From an uncultured bacterium (GTDB lineage Bacteria > Bacillota > Clostridia > Oscillospirales > Oscillospiraceae), in assembly GCA_948469375.1 (NCBI GenBank), contig CAOKLO010000017.1, forward strand, positions 1 to 58,442: a DNA stretch of 58,442 nt, read 5' to 3'. Shown piece after piece: positions 33,433 through 42,222 of the stretch (its first letter is position 1; each line of letters starts with the position of its first letter). A model generated the notes under the pieces. That model saw only the letters and a program-made list of their open reading frames with translations. It made no database searches and was not told the DNA's origin. A program made the translations under genes and the position numbers.

Positions 33433-34869
33433 CTATACCCTTAACTCGACAACCTGGTCCGTTAGTGCGGACTGATGCGCATCCAGAACGGGCTGAACAT
33501 AATCGGCCAGAAAATCAGTCACTTGCTCTGGGCAGCGGCCAATGTAGCGCGAAGGCTCCATATGGGCAGATAGTTCCTCTCTGCTCATACCAAACAGAGG
33601 ATCTGCAGCCAGCAATTCAATAAGATTATTTGTAAGGCCTAATTCCTTTACAGTCCTCCCCGCTTCCAGAGAATGACGCCGGATTTGTTCATGGAGCTGC
33701 TGCCGGTCCCCTCCCCTTTTCACGGCGTCCATCATGATGTTTTCGCTTGCCATAAAGGGCAATTCTTCCAAAATGTGCTTTTCAATAACCTTCTCATGGA
33801 CAACCAACCCAGAGGCCACGTTCTCATAAATGTTAAGAATCGCGTCCACCGCCAAAAAGGCCTCAGGTACTGAAATACGCTTATTAGCGGAATCGTCCAA
33901 GGTCCGCTCAAACCACTGCGTAGCAGTAGTGTAGGCAGGGTTGGCAGCATCAGCAATCACATATCGGGCCAGGGAACAGATGCGCTCACACCGCATGGGA
34001 TTGCGCTTATAGGGCATGGCGGACGAACCAATTTGATTCGTCTCAAACGGCTCTTCTACTTCCTTCAAATGGCACAAAAGCCGTACATCAGTAGCAAATT
34101 TACAGGCCGACTGGGCAATCCCAGACATTGTGGCCAGCACAGCGGCATCTACTTTTCGGGAATAGGTCTGTCCAGACACAGGGACAGTATTCTCAAACCC
34201 CATTTCCTGGGCAATACGACGATCCAACTCCTTGCATTTCTCATGGTCTCCCTCAAACAGCTCCAGGAAGGAGGCCTGAGTTCCAGTAGTCCCTTTGCAA
34301 CCTAGCAGCCGAAGCGTGGAGATTCGGTACTCTACCTCATCCAAATCCTGGAGCAGCTCATTCATCCAGAGTGTGGCGCGCTTGCCAACTGTGACCAGCT
34401 GGGCAGCCTGAAAGTGCGTAAATCCAAGGGTCGGCAAGGCTTTATACTTGTCAGAGAATTGGGCAAGCGCATGAAGCACGCGCACCAGCTTATCTCTGAC
34501 AAGGGTTAGGCCTTCCCGCATGATGATGATATCGGTATTGTCACCCACATAGCAGCTGGTGGCTCCCAAGTGGATGATCGGCATGGCATTGGGACACAAA
34601 GCGCCATAGGTATGGATATGGGCCATCACATCGTGTCGCAGCTCCCGCTCCTTCTTTGCCGCCAAGTCATAATCAATATCCATTATATGGGACTCTAACT
34701 CATGGACCTGCTCCTGCGTGACGGGCAACCCGAGCTCCATTTCGGCCCGGGCCAAAGCCACCCACAACCGCCGCCAGGTGGAAAACTTTTTATCCTGAGA
34801 GAAGATATACTGCATCTTGTCGCTGGCATAGCGAGAGGACAGCGGGCTTTCGTAAATAGATCGATTCAT
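33433..34869 (-). CDS. purB: Adenylosuccinate lyase
   Basis: PurB acts twice in purine synthesis, releasing fumarate from SAICAR and from adenylosuccinate. The 478-residue protein has the superfamily signature GSSAMPYKRNP near residue 280. Catalytic His regions are in AHIHTYG (about 87) and GTTGTQASFLELF (about 197). It resembles the long animal or clostridial-type PurB. ATG 34869 is used because MNRSIYESPLSSRY is the family N terminus and TAGGG lies upstream. It is 33 bases from pfkA and may be co-transcribed with it. Confidence 0.95.
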   Translation of the reverse strand: MNRSIYESPLSSRYASDKMQYIFSQDKKFSTWRRLWVALARAEMELGLPVTQEQVHELESHIMDIDYDLAAKKERELRHDVMAHIHTYGALCPNAMPIIHLGATSCYVGDNTDIIIMREGLTLVRDKLVRVLHALAQFSDKYKALPTLGFTHFQAAQLVTVGKRATLWMNELLQDLDEVEYRISTLRLLGCKGTTGTQASFLELFEGDHEKCKELDRRIAQEMGFENTVPVSGQTYSRKVDAAVLATMSGIAQSACKFATDVRLLCHLKEVEEPFETNQIGSSAMPYKRNPMRCERICSLARYVIADAANPAYTTATQWFERTLDDSANKRISVPEAFLAVDAILNIYENVASGLVVHEKVIEKHILEELPFMASENIMMDAVKRGGDRQQLHEQIRRHSLEAGRTVKELGLTNNLIELLAADPLFGMSREELSAHMEPSRYIGRCPEQVTDFLADYVQPVLDAHQSALTDQVVELRV

Positions 34870-35065
34870 AAAAATATCATCCCTACCCAATTTATTTTAT
34901 GCTTAAAATTGTTCCAAGCTATGGTTGCATTTCGGGGAAAATCCGAAAATTGGATAAATTTGTTCACTCTTCACATTCATCAGCATGTTTTCTTGCCGCT
35001 AATATTATATCATACTCCACCAGTCCATACAAGTTTGTTTCCAAAAATCTTTGCCATAAAACAGA

Positions 35066-35096
35066 AAAAGGACCGTGCCTGAGGCACGGTCCTTTT
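35066..35096 (-). terminator. Terminator after the zinc-ribbon gene
   Basis: A perfect 14-bp stem (35066-35079 with 35083-35096) has loop TGA and a minus-strand TTTTT tract, 17 bases past the stop at 35113. Confidence 0.9.
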
Positions 35097-35112
35097 CGTT
35101 TCATGTTTTTAG

Positions 35113-35391
35113 TCAGCCCTCGCCGCGCATCTTAGCAAAGCACTCGCTGCAATAGACCGGGCGATCGGTCTTCGGCTCAAAGGGAACCTTCGCCTCACCG
35201 CCACACTGGGCGCACACAGCGGTGAAGTACTCGCGGGGACCACGGGCAGCGGCCTTGCGGGCATCGCGGCAGGCCTTGCAGCGCTGGGGCTCATTCTGGA
35301 AGCCACGCTCAGCGTAAAACTCCTGCTCACCGGCGGTGAACACGAACTCCTGGCCACACTCTTTGCAAACTAAGGTCTTGTCTTCGTACAT
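35113..35391 (-). CDS. Zinc-ribbon domain protein
   Basis: The 92-residue protein carries four CxxC pairs: CKEC (about residue 9), CKAC (about 38), CAQC (about 60) and CSEC (about 81), enough for two zinc ribbons. The segment EQEFYAERGFQNEPQRC is the signature of a family found widely in Clostridia and Chloroflexi, function unknown. It follows sigH on the same strand with a 65-base gap and ends in a strong terminator. Confidence 0.88.
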   Translation of the reverse strand: MYEDKTLVCKECGQEFVFTAGEQEFYAERGFQNEPQRCKACRDARKAAARGPREYFTAVCAQCGGEAKVPFEPKTDRPVYCSECFAKMRGEG

Positions 35392-35456
35392 GGAAATACC
35401 CTCTCTTTTGATGCCCAGAATCGGAAATACAACCTGCTGGGACTGTAATATTTGCG

Positions 35457-36047
35457 TCAGCTTTCGCTGAAAACGCCAAAATTACCGGCAACCTTTCGCC
35501 GGATCCGCTGAACTGCATTGTCCACGGATTTGATCGAACGTCCCACCTGCTCACTGATTTCCTGATAGGACAAGCCAAGTAAAAAGAAACGCAATACCTT
35601 GCACTCCAACGGAGAGAGCTGCTGCCTCAGGCGAACCATCCGCTCCGTCTCCTCTTCCCTGCTGATGTACAGCTCTTCAGGACTGGCTTCAGCCCCAAGC
35701 ATAGGAGACTCAAAGGGTACACTGTCATTCAAGGGAGCGTGTTTGCTCCGTGCGGCGTTGGTGACGGCAGAACGAATACGATTGCGGATACATACCTCCG
35801 CAAAGGTCTTGAACTGCGTATCATGGCTGGGATCAAACTCCCGAATTGCCTTCAATAGGCCAAACATAGCCTCTTGAATCAAATCTTCGCTGTCTCCTCC
35901 CGCCAGAAAATAAGGACGGGCACACACACGTACCGGACGCAGATACCGCTTGACCAGTTCCTCCTCCGCGTCCCGATGGCCATCAGCCACCAGCGCACAG
36001 AGCCGCTCATCACTGTATTCACTTTTTGGGAACATGATGTTACTCAT
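35457..36047 (-). CDS. sigH: RNA polymerase sigma factor SigH (Spo0H-like)
   Basis: The 196-residue sigma-70 protein has region 2 (about 28-95, with DLIQEAMFGLLKAIREFD) and region 4 (about 135-190, with LSYQEISEQVGRSIKSVDNAVQRIRRK). The architecture and the FPKSEYSDE N-terminal stretch fit SigH, which in spore formers directs entry into sporulation and competence. In Clostridia the SigH-like annotation is usual for this protein. Its own sigma-A promoter is visible just upstream. Confidence 0.85.
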   Translation of the reverse strand: MSNIMFPKSEYSDERLCALVADGHRDAEEELVKRYLRPVRVCARPYFLAGGDSEDLIQEAMFGLLKAIREFDPSHDTQFKTFAEVCIRNRIRSAVTNAARSKHAPLNDSVPFESPMLGAEASPEELYISREEETERMVRLRQQLSPLECKVLRFFLLGLSYQEISEQVGRSIKSVDNAVQRIRRKVAGNFGVFSES

Positions 36048-36062
36048 AACTTGACCTTATAT

Positions 36063-36091
36063 ATTTAATCACAGAACTGCCGAATTGTCAA
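36063..36091 (-). promoter_or_regulatory. Promoter of sigH
   Basis: On the minus strand, TTGACA (36086-36091), a 17-base spacer and TTAAAT (36063-36068) lie 16 bases ahead of the first possible ATG, at 36047. Confidence 0.7.
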
Positions 36092-36192
36092 TTGTTTCTG
36101 GTGATTTTTTTAGAAAATCTCCTAAAATCGCCTGGTGCTTTATAGTAATTTACAATTCTGGATGGACCTTCCATTATTCTTCCAAAAACAGG

Positions 36193-37254
36193 CTAAAATG
36201 ACAGCTGGCCGGGGATGCCTGTCCCACCCGGCAAAGTCAATCCCAGATGCTGGTATGCCTTTGGGGTAACACAGCGCCCCCGGGGCGTCCGAGTTAGGAA
36301 GCCAAGCTGCATCAGGTAGGGCTCATAGACATCCTCCAATGTGACCGACTCCTCATTGATGGTGGCGGCCAAGGTATCCAGCCCCACCGGACCGCCGCCG
36401 TAATTGGTGATGATGCTCTCCATCATTCGCCGATCCACATTGTCCAAGCCCAACGCGTCGATTTCCAGAGCCTGGAGGGCCCGGTCAGCTACGGACCGGG
36501 TGATGACGCCCCCAGCGGTGACCTGGGCAAAATCCCGTACCCGGCGGAGCATTCGGTTGGCAATACGGGGGGTTCCCCGGCTGCGGCGGGCAATCTCTAA
36601 GGCTCCCTCCTGCTCAATGGGCACCTCCAATATCCCGGCGGACCGGGTGACGATGTGGGCCAGTTCTTCGGGTGTGTACAACTCCAGCCTCAACGTGACG
36701 CCGAAACGGTCCCGCAGCGGCGCAGACAGCTGCCCTGCGCGTGTAGTGGCCCCGATGAGGGTAAATTTGGGCAGATCCAGCCGGATGGAGTTGGCAGAAG
36801 GACCCTTGCCGATAATAATATCAATGGCGTAATCCTCCATAGCAGGGTATAAAATCTCCTCCACTGAACGGTTCAGACGGTGGATTTCATCTACGAACAG
36901 GATATCGTTCTCCTGAAGATTGGTCAGCAGCGCCGCCAAATCGCCAGGCTTTTCAATAGCTGGACCAGAGGTAATGCGGATATTGACGCCCATCTCGTTG
37001 GCAATGATGCCGGACAGGGTGGTTTTGCCCAGTCCCGGAGGGCCGTGGAGCAAAACGTGGTCCAGGGGTTCCCCCCGCATTTGGGCAGCCTGAATGAAGA
37101 TAGACAGGTTGCCTTTGGCCTTTTCTTGTCCGATGTACTCCACAAGCGTTTTCGGGCGCAGAGAACCTTCACTCTCATCCTCCTGGGTCAGCGAGGTAGT
37201 TACCAGAGGAGCTTCTGTTTCAAAGCCGCCGTTGTCGGAAAAATCAATGCTCAA
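36193..37254 (-). CDS. ruvB: Holliday junction branch migration helicase RuvB
   Basis: RuvB is the AAA+ motor of the RuvAB complex. The 353-residue protein has [15 protein letters not shown] near residue 33, Walker [10 protein letters not shown] near residue 70, Walker [10 protein letters not shown] near 119, sensor GATTRAG near 167, and the C-terminal winged helix ending with FLTRTPRGR. It lies 4 bases after the DUF3784 gene. Confidence 0.97.
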   Translation of the reverse strand: MSIDFSDNGGFETEAPLVTTSLTQEDESEGSLRPKTLVEYIGQEKAKGNLSIFIQAAQMRGEPLDHVLLHGPPGLGKTTLSGIIANEMGVNIRITSGPAIEKPGDLAALLTNLQENDILFVDEIHRLNRSVEEILYPAMEDYAIDIIIGKGPSANSIRLDLPKFTLIGATTRAGQLSAPLRDRFGVTLRLELYTPEELAHIVTRSAGILEVPIEQEGALEIARRSRGTPRIANRMLRRVRDFAQVTAGGVITRSVADRALQALEIDALGLDNVDRRMMESIITNYGGGPVGLDTLAATINEESVTLEDVYEPYLMQLGFLTRTPRGRCVTPKAYQHLGLTLPGGTGIPGQLSF

Positions 37255-37258
37255 GGGT

Positions 37259-37573
37259 TCACTTCCTCTTGACTTTTTTTGAGGTGTTCATGTAGATCAC
37301 ACCGCCGATTGCCACAACGATATACAACACGATGCCAACCCACAGAAATGCAATACAGTCACATACATCGCTCAGCGCTACTACGCCAGTGCAGGCGGCA
37401 AAGGCAAACATCAGACAACCCGTGGCCCGGCAAAGGGCTTTTTCGTCATATTCTTCTTTTTCTTCTGGAGAGGATGTATTGTAGCCCGCAATGAGAAAAC
37501 CTCCTTTGCCGCAGGAAAAAGTGACTCCCAGCAGCACAAAAAATGCCGCCACAATACTACTAATAATCAACAT
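37259..37573 (-). CDS. DUF3784-like small membrane protein
   Basis: The 104-residue protein has three hydrophobic segments (about 1-20, 48-66 and 75-95) and the loop [22 protein letters not shown] that is typical of the DUF3784 family. Function is unknown. It is inserted between ruvA and ruvB on the same strand and almost touches ruvB, so it is probably co-transcribed with the recombination genes. Confidence 0.82.
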   Translation of the reverse strand: MLIISSIVAAFFVLLGVTFSCGKGGFLIAGYNTSSPEEKEEYDEKALCRATGCLMFAFAACTGVVALSDVCDCIAFLWVGIVLYIVVAIGGVIYMNTSKKVKRK

Positions 37574-37604
37574 GCCAAAACCTCTTTCTGTGGAATTGTG
37601 ATTG

Positions 37605-38210
37605 TTACCCCTTCACCATTTTTTTCAACGCCTGTTTGATCACATCCTCCAGAGTCAGTGCGTCCAGGTCGACTCCTTTTAGTACCACCGCAATTTCGCT
37701 CTGACTGTACCCCAGCACCGCCAGGGCCGCCGACGCCTCGCTGGCCTTGTTTTCCGGAATAACGGTGATCCCCCCAGCAAAGGCCTCTCCCCCGCCCACA
37801 GTCAGCTGACCCTTGGCCAGCTTGTCCTTCAGCTCCAGGATGATGCGCTGGGCGATTTTTTTGCCGATGCCGGGGGCGGCGGTCAACGCCTTCTCATTGC
37901 TGGACACGATGGCCATGGCCAGCCCCTCCGGACTGTTGGAGGACAATATAGCCAGCGCCGCCTTGGGCCCTACCCCGGACACGCCGATGAGCATCCGAAA
38001 ACAGCCCAGTTCGCTCTCGCTGACAAAGCCATACAGCTCAAAGACATCCTCGCGTACATTCAAATGAGTGTAAAGCTTTGCCGTTTTTCCCATGCTAAGT
38101 TTGCTGAGAGTATGGTTTGTGGTGCGGCAGGCATAGCCCACTCCCCCACAGTCGATCACCGCCAGGTAGGGCTCCACATGGGCCACGGTCCCATTCAGAT
38201 AATAAAACAC
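37605..38210 (-). CDS. ruvA: Holliday junction branch migration protein RuvA
   Basis: RuvA binds the four-way junction and loads RuvB. The 201-residue protein has the OB-fold N domain (FYYLNGTVAHVEP, GVGYACRTT), the helix-hairpin-helix motifs (LIGVSGVGPKAALAIL and APGIGKKIAQRII), and a C-terminal RuvB-binding domain. The start is GTG 38210, supported by TTTGGAGAG upstream and by homology of the N terminus; upstream ATG codons would add residues not found in RuvA. Confidence 0.95.
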   Translation of the reverse strand: MFYYLNGTVAHVEPYLAVIDCGGVGYACRTTNHTLSKLSMGKTAKLYTHLNVREDVFELYGFVSESELGCFRMLIGVSGVGPKAALAILSSNSPEGLAMAIVSSNEKALTAAPGIGKKIAQRIILELKDKLAKGQLTVGGGEAFAGGITVIPENKASEASAALAVLGYSQSEIAVVLKGVDLDALTLEDVIKQALKKMVKG

Positions 38211-38227
38211 ATTGATCTCTCCAAATT

Positions 38228-38719
38228 CTAATGTAAAGATTGCAAAAGTGAAGTGGACGACCGAGCGTGGCACAACGCGATGGCCACCGCGTCGGCGGCG
38301 TCGTCCGGCTTGGGAACGGTGTTCAAATTCAAAAGCCGCTTGGTCATATCCATCACCTGCCGTTTTTCCGCCTTGCCGTAGCCTGCGACAGCCTGCTTCA
38401 CCTGGGAGGGGTTGTACTCAAAAATAGGCAGTCCCATTTTTTCCGCCGTCATGAGGATAACGCCCCGGGCCTGGGCTACGCCGATGCCAGTGGTGACGTT
38501 ATGGTTAAAAAACAGCTCTTCAATGGCCATCTGGTCTGGGTGGAATTGGCCGATGAGTTCCTCCAGGTCGGCGGCAATTCTCCACAGCCGGGCAGACAGC
38601 CGCACCCCCGCAGGGGTGTTGATGGCTCCGCACGCCGCCATGCGGTATTTTCCCTGTGCGGATTCCACCAGGCCAAAGCCCACGATGGCATAGCCCGGAT
38701 CAATTCCGAGGATGAGCAA
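38228..38719 (-). CDS. ruvC: Crossover junction endodeoxyribonuclease RuvC
   Basis: RuvC resolves Holliday junctions. The 163-residue protein has the first catalytic Asp in LGIDPGY, Glu in AIEELFF near residue 68 and the final acidic cluster in KPDDAADAVAIA near residue 145. The best start is TTG 38719, because GGGAGGTGG lies about seven bases ahead; the upstream ATGs would add a non-conserved tail. ruvA starts 17 bases after its stop. Confidence 0.95.
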   Translation of the reverse strand: MLILGIDPGYAIVGFGLVESAQGKYRMAACGAINTPAGVRLSARLWRIAADLEELIGQFHPDQMAIEELFFNHNVTTGIGVAQARGVILMTAEKMGLPIFEYNPSQVKQAVAGYGKAEKRQVMDMTKRLLNLNTVPKPDDAADAVAIALCHARSSTSLLQSLH

Positions 38720-38782
38720 CGATCCACCTCCCTGCATAATTTCTTTCATGATACCACAAACAGCAGTTAAAGACAAGTGAAA

Positions 38783-38809
38783 ACGGCGGATGACAGCATC
38801 ATCCGCCGT
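38783..38809 (-). terminator. Terminator after xerD
   Basis: A perfect 11-bp stem (38783-38793 with 38799-38809) with loop CAGCA is followed on the minus strand by TTTTC. It separates spoIIM-xerD from the ruv genes. Confidence 0.82.
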
Positions 38810-38822
38810 GAGCGCTTATTCC

Positions 38823-39722
38823 TCAAGCGCGAGGATGGGCTTTGGAGTAGACATCCTGAAGCCTCTGATTGACCACCTGAGTATAGATCTGGGTGGCAGA
38901 GATATCCGCATGGCCCAGCATCTCCTGAATGGACTTCAAATCTGCGCCGTTTTCCAGCAAATGGGCCGCAAAGGAATGGCGCAGCGTGTGAGGGGTGATG
39001 TCCTTGTGAATGCCCGCCTTGTCCTGGTAGCACTTGACAATCTTCCAAAACCCCTGACGGCTCATTCGCTCCCCATTCATATTGACGAACAGAGCGGTTT
39101 CTCCCGGGTCCTCCAGCAATTGAGGCCGCACATCATTGACATAGGCGGACATAGCCCGCACAGCCCCTTTGTAGAGCGGCACTATCCGTTCCTTGCCCCT
39201 GCTCCGGCAGCGAAGGAAACTGGCCGACAGGTTCAAATCCTGGACGTCCAGGGAGATCAGCTCAGATACCCGTATGCCGGTGGCATACAGCAGTTCCAGC
39301 ATGGCCTTATCCCGGCAGCCCTTGGAGTCGGAGGGATCGGGCTGCTCCAGAAACAGGTCCACCTCGCGGTTGGAAAGGATGGCGGGCAGCTTACGCTCCA
39401 CCCGGCTGGGAGTAAAACCTTTTGCGGGGTTGATCTGCACCACCCGAATGGACATCAGATAAGTGTAAAAGGATTTCAACGCCGCTACGGAGCGGACCAC
39501 GGTGGCATTGGACTTGCCGGCCTTCTCCAAATATCGGGCATAGCGCCTCACATCCTCCTGATTGACCTGGGGCAGGGACAGCAGCTCCTGCTGGACCCAT
39601 CGGTTGAACTGACGCACATCCCGGAGATAAGAGCTGAGCGTGTTGGGAGTCGCCCGTTTTTCCCGGGCCAGCCATGTCTCATAGGTGGAAATGTAATCCA
39701 AATTGCTCAACCCCTCTTTCAT
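38823..39722 (-). CDS. xerD: Tyrosine recombinase XerD-like
   Basis: The 299-residue protein is of typical Xer length. The catalytic Arg is in TGIRVSELISLD near residue 149, HTLRHSFAAHLL near residue 244 gives HxxR, and LGHADISATQIYTQV carries the His and the Tyr nucleophile near residue 280. The start codon overlaps the stop of spoIIM (ATGA), so the two are coupled. It is probably the XerD partner of the recombinase at 27518-28549, acting at dif. Confidence 0.88.
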   Translation of the reverse strand: MKEGLSNLDYISTYETWLAREKRATPNTLSSYLRDVRQFNRWVQQELLSLPQVNQEDVRRYARYLEKAGKSNATVVRSVAALKSFYTYLMSIRVVQINPAKGFTPSRVERKLPAILSNREVDLFLEQPDPSDSKGCRDKAMLELLYATGIRVSELISLDVQDLNLSASFLRCRSRGKERIVPLYKGAVRAMSAYVNDVRPQLLEDPGETALFVNMNGERMSRQGFWKIVKCYQDKAGIHKDITPHTLRHSFAAHLLENGADLKSIQEMLGHADISATQIYTQVVNQRLQDVYSKAHPRA

Positions 39723-40339
39723 GTGGTAAACAGACGGGCACACACCGCTGTGAGCAGCGCAGGCATCAGCGTCTGCTGCAATGCCACAGCCAATACCAGC
39801 AGCCCCGCACAGGGGGACAGCGTCTGAGTCCTCTGGCTCCAGGCTAGAGACCGCTCGCCGGACAGTCTGCCCAGCGACTGACGAAAGGCGTCCGCCGCCA
39901 CGACGAAAAGCACCGGAATAGACACCAAAGCGGTCACTCCGAAGGCAGCCAGAGAGACCGCCATCCCAGGCAGGCCAAAAAGGCGGACAAGCATTGCTGC
40001 CGCATAGGAAAGCAGGAAACTCCGCATCCCCAACAGAACAGGAATTCCAAACGCGCCCAGAGCGGTAGAACCCAGCAGAAACGCGGCCAGCGGCCAGCGG
40101 GTCAGGTCCCATATAGACGACCACAGTGAAGGCTCCACACTGCCTCCTATACCCGTTGCCTGAAAATATTGGTAAAGATGATCAAACAACTCGGGTGTAT
40201 CCCCACTCCAGTCAGAAAAAAGAAAACCGCCCAGCGCACCGGCCATAAAGCATGTGCCCAGGATTACCAGCCGGGTCAGTTCATTCCATACTGGGGCCGA
40301 TTTGATCCGGTTTCCCATTTTACGCACGGCCACCTGCAT
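39719..40339 (-). CDS. spoIIM: Stage II sporulation protein M
   Basis: SpoIIM is part of the DMP complex that drives peptidoglycan degradation during engulfment of the forespore. The 206-residue protein has about five membrane helices (residues 20-40, 75-95, 105-125, 130-155, 175-200), with the family-like FMAGALGGFLF and FLLGSTALGAFGIPVLLGMRSF stretches. ATG 40339 has AAGG eight bases upstream. A sigma-E-like promoter lies 37 bases upstream, as expected for this gene. xerD overlaps its stop. Confidence 0.82.
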   Translation of the reverse strand: MQVAVRKMGNRIKSAPVWNELTRLVILGTCFMAGALGGFLFSDWSGDTPELFDHLYQYFQATGIGGSVEPSLWSSIWDLTRWPLAAFLLGSTALGAFGIPVLLGMRSFLLSYAAAMLVRLFGLPGMAVSLAAFGVTALVSIPVLFVVAADAFRQSLGRLSGERSLAWSQRTQTLSPCAGLLVLAVALQQTLMPALLTAVCARLFTT

Positions 40340-40375
40340 CACCCCAGCCTTATACCATAATTTGAACACAAATAA

Positions 40376-40404
40376 ATAGTATGATGGTCAAGGAGAATAT
40401 ATGC
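40376..40404 (-). promoter_or_regulatory. Candidate sigma-E promoter of spoIIM
   Basis: On the minus strand GCATATA (40398-40404), exactly 14 bases and CATACTAT (40376-40383) match the B. subtilis sigma-E consensus in the -35 box fully and in the -10 box with one mismatch. B. subtilis spoIIM is a sigma-E gene. Confidence 0.78.
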
Positions 40405-40625
40405 CGGGGCAAGCCGCTCCACTTCCCCGATTTAATAGGCCGGCTATCAAATTTTTGCTGCACAAGCCGTGCGGTGATTACAAGTTGTATTCCTGAAGAA
40501 CGCAGCCGGTTTTTGACATTAAATACTTTTTTGCCCTAATGGTTCACAAAAACGGTGCTTCTTTACTATAAACTACTTTTCCTGGAAACGCAAGAGCAAT
40601 TGCCCAAAAATTTTCAAGAAATCTA

Positions 40626-40661
40626 TTATGTATAGTTGTTATGTATACTATATTATGTCTA
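40626..40661. repeat. Three tandem TTATGTMTA repeats
   Basis: TTATGTATA (40626-40634), TTATGTATA (40639-40647) and TTATGTCTA (40653-40661) are spaced 13 and 14 bases apart in an AT-rich non-coding stretch (40405-40715). The last copy resembles a XerD half-site (TTATGTAAAC-like), but the left half of a dif site is not convincing. The rest of this stretch holds possible -10 boxes but no gene that I can support. Confidence 0.5.
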
Positions 40662-40715
40662 CCACTTAACGGAACGAATAACTGCAAGCGAAAAACACAT
40701 GATCTTGTGGCAATG

Positions 40716-40757
40716 CAATCCGCAGCCTCAAAATACGGAGGCTGCGGATTGTCAGCT
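40716..40757. terminator. Hairpin downstream of scfB
   Basis: A perfect 14-bp stem (40716-40729 with 40738-40751) lies 35 bases past the scfB stop. On the minus strand no T run follows; on the plus strand TTTTT appears seven bases later. It may end scfB transcription or a short plus-strand RNA. Confidence 0.55.
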
Positions 40758-40786
40758 GTTTTTCATCGTATTTTGGGGAAAGAAGC

Positions 40787-42154
40787 CTACTTCCCCGCCA
40801 TACCGGCCCGGATTGCCTTCATAGCGATGGCGCACTCCAGCCGTTTGCGCTGCATCTCACATCCAAATCGGTTTGGCTTTTTTATGTCGTCATTGACAAG
40901 CAGGTTGGAGGCGGAGCACCCCCCACTGCAATAAAACCTAGCCCAGCAGTCCTTGCAGTCGGGACGGGTGTAAATGTTCAGCGCGGCAAATTTCCGGGAC
41001 AGCTCCATGTCAAAGGTACCGTCATAAAGACTGCCCAATCGGTATTCCTCGTTTCCTACAAACTGGTGACACGGATAGATATCTCCATCCGGTGTGATGG
41101 CCACATACTCACACCCTGCCCCGCACCCGCGCATCCGCTTGATAACACATGGGCCTTGGGATAGATCAACATTAAAATGAAAGAAATTTACATCATCCCG
41201 TTTCAGCAGTTCCACCGCCAGCCGCTCATATTCCTCTAGAATACCGGGCAGATCCTCCTCACGGAAGGCATAACCGCAGTCTGGACTACCCACCACCGGC
41301 TCCACCGACACATGGCGGAAGCCCTGATCGCCGATGTGCATCACATCGGCGGCAAAGTCCGGGTTGTGGCGGGTAAAGGTGCCTCGAAGATAGTAGTCCT
41401 TCTCTCCCCTGCCCTGCACCAGCTTCTGAAACTTTGGCAAAATCACGTCATAGCTGCCGCTGCCGCTCACCGTTTTGCGCATCCGGTCGTTGACTTCGGG
41501 CCGACCATCCAAGGACAGCACCGCGTTGGACATCTCCTGGTTGATATACTCAATCGCTTCGTCATTGAGCAGTACGCCGTTGGTGGTAATGGTGAAGCGG
41601 AAATTTTTCTCGTGCTTCTCCTCAATGGACCGGGCATATTCCACCGTGGCTTTCACTGTATCCATTGCCATCAGCGGCTCACCGCCAAAGAAATCCACCT
41701 CAATATTCCGCCGGGCACCAGACCGTTGGACGACAAAATCGATGGCCTTTTTTGCCGTCTCAACATCCATCGTCATACGGTGGCCGGTGCCAAAGTCACC
41801 GGTGGAGGCGAAGCAATACTGACATCTCAAATTGCAGTCATGGGAAACATGAAGGCACAGGGCTTTGATAGGGGCGTCCTGCTGCATGAGGACAGCCGCA
41901 GCTGGGTCAATGTAATTGTCGCTGGTGAACAGCAAGCTGTTTTTTTGGAGCTCAAGCAGCTCCATCCAGGCCTCGTCCACCACGGCGGGAGCGTATTGGG
42001 GCAGTTTTCCGTAGATCTCCTGAGGGCAGGCGTCCTCCATGGGGGCGTCCAGCAAAGACAGCACGTCATAGGCGGTCTTGTCCAGCACATGGACGGCGCC
42101 GCTGTTCACGTCCACCGCCACAGAGACCCCAAGACAGGTAAATGTGTGGACCAT
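40787..42154 (-). CDS. scfB: SCIFF peptide radical SAM maturase (CteB/ScfB type)
   Basis: The 455-residue enzyme installs Cys-to-residue thioether links in the SCIFF peptide. Order: an N-terminal PqqD-like peptide-recognition region (about 1-85), the radical SAM cluster CNLRCQYC near residue 105, and a SPASM domain with extra cluster cysteines (CGAGCEY near 350, CKDCWARFYCSGGC near 415). The SPASM end CEMQRKRLECAIAMKAI is diagnostic. ATG 42154 has AAAGGAGGAG upstream. The precursor gene is immediately upstream, separated by an attenuator-like hairpin. Confidence 0.92.
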   Translation of the reverse strand: MVHTFTCLGVSVAVDVNSGAVHVLDKTAYDVLSLLDAPMEDACPQEIYGKLPQYAPAVVDEAWMELLELQKNSLLFTSDNYIDPAAAVLMQQDAPIKALCLHVSHDCNLRCQYCFASTGDFGTGHRMTMDVETAKKAIDFVVQRSGARRNIEVDFFGGEPLMAMDTVKATVEYARSIEEKHEKNFRFTITTNGVLLNDEAIEYINQEMSNAVLSLDGRPEVNDRMRKTVSGSGSYDVILPKFQKLVQGRGEKDYYLRGTFTRHNPDFAADVMHIGDQGFRHVSVEPVVGSPDCGYAFREEDLPGILEEYERLAVELLKRDDVNFFHFNVDLSQGPCVIKRMRGCGAGCEYVAITPDGDIYPCHQFVGNEEYRLGSLYDGTFDMELSRKFAALNIYTRPDCKDCWARFYCSGGCSASNLLVNDDIKKPNRFGCEMQRKRLECAIAMKAIRAGMAGK

Positions 42155-42180
42155 TATGGTCTCCTCCTTTGGCACGCAGA

Positions 42181-42207
42181 AAAAGGGTGGGACAAGCCCA
42201 CCCTTTC
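42181..42207 (-). terminator. Attenuator between scfA and scfB
   Basis: On the minus strand a 10-bp stem (42198-42207 with 42183-42192), a five-base loop and TTTTT end the scfA message while allowing some read-through into scfB, so precursor should exceed enzyme. Confidence 0.8.
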
Positions 42208-42222
42208 CGGCGCTTTAAAAAA

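Noticed and set aside
34931-34947. TTCGG-N7-CCGAA upstream of purB as a PurR box
   Set aside because: It looks like half of a PurBox, but the spacing is far shorter than the known paired boxes, and no promoter could be aligned to it.
40634-40661. dif recombination site
   Set aside because: Only the right (XerD) half resembles the Firmicute consensus; the left half and central region do not.
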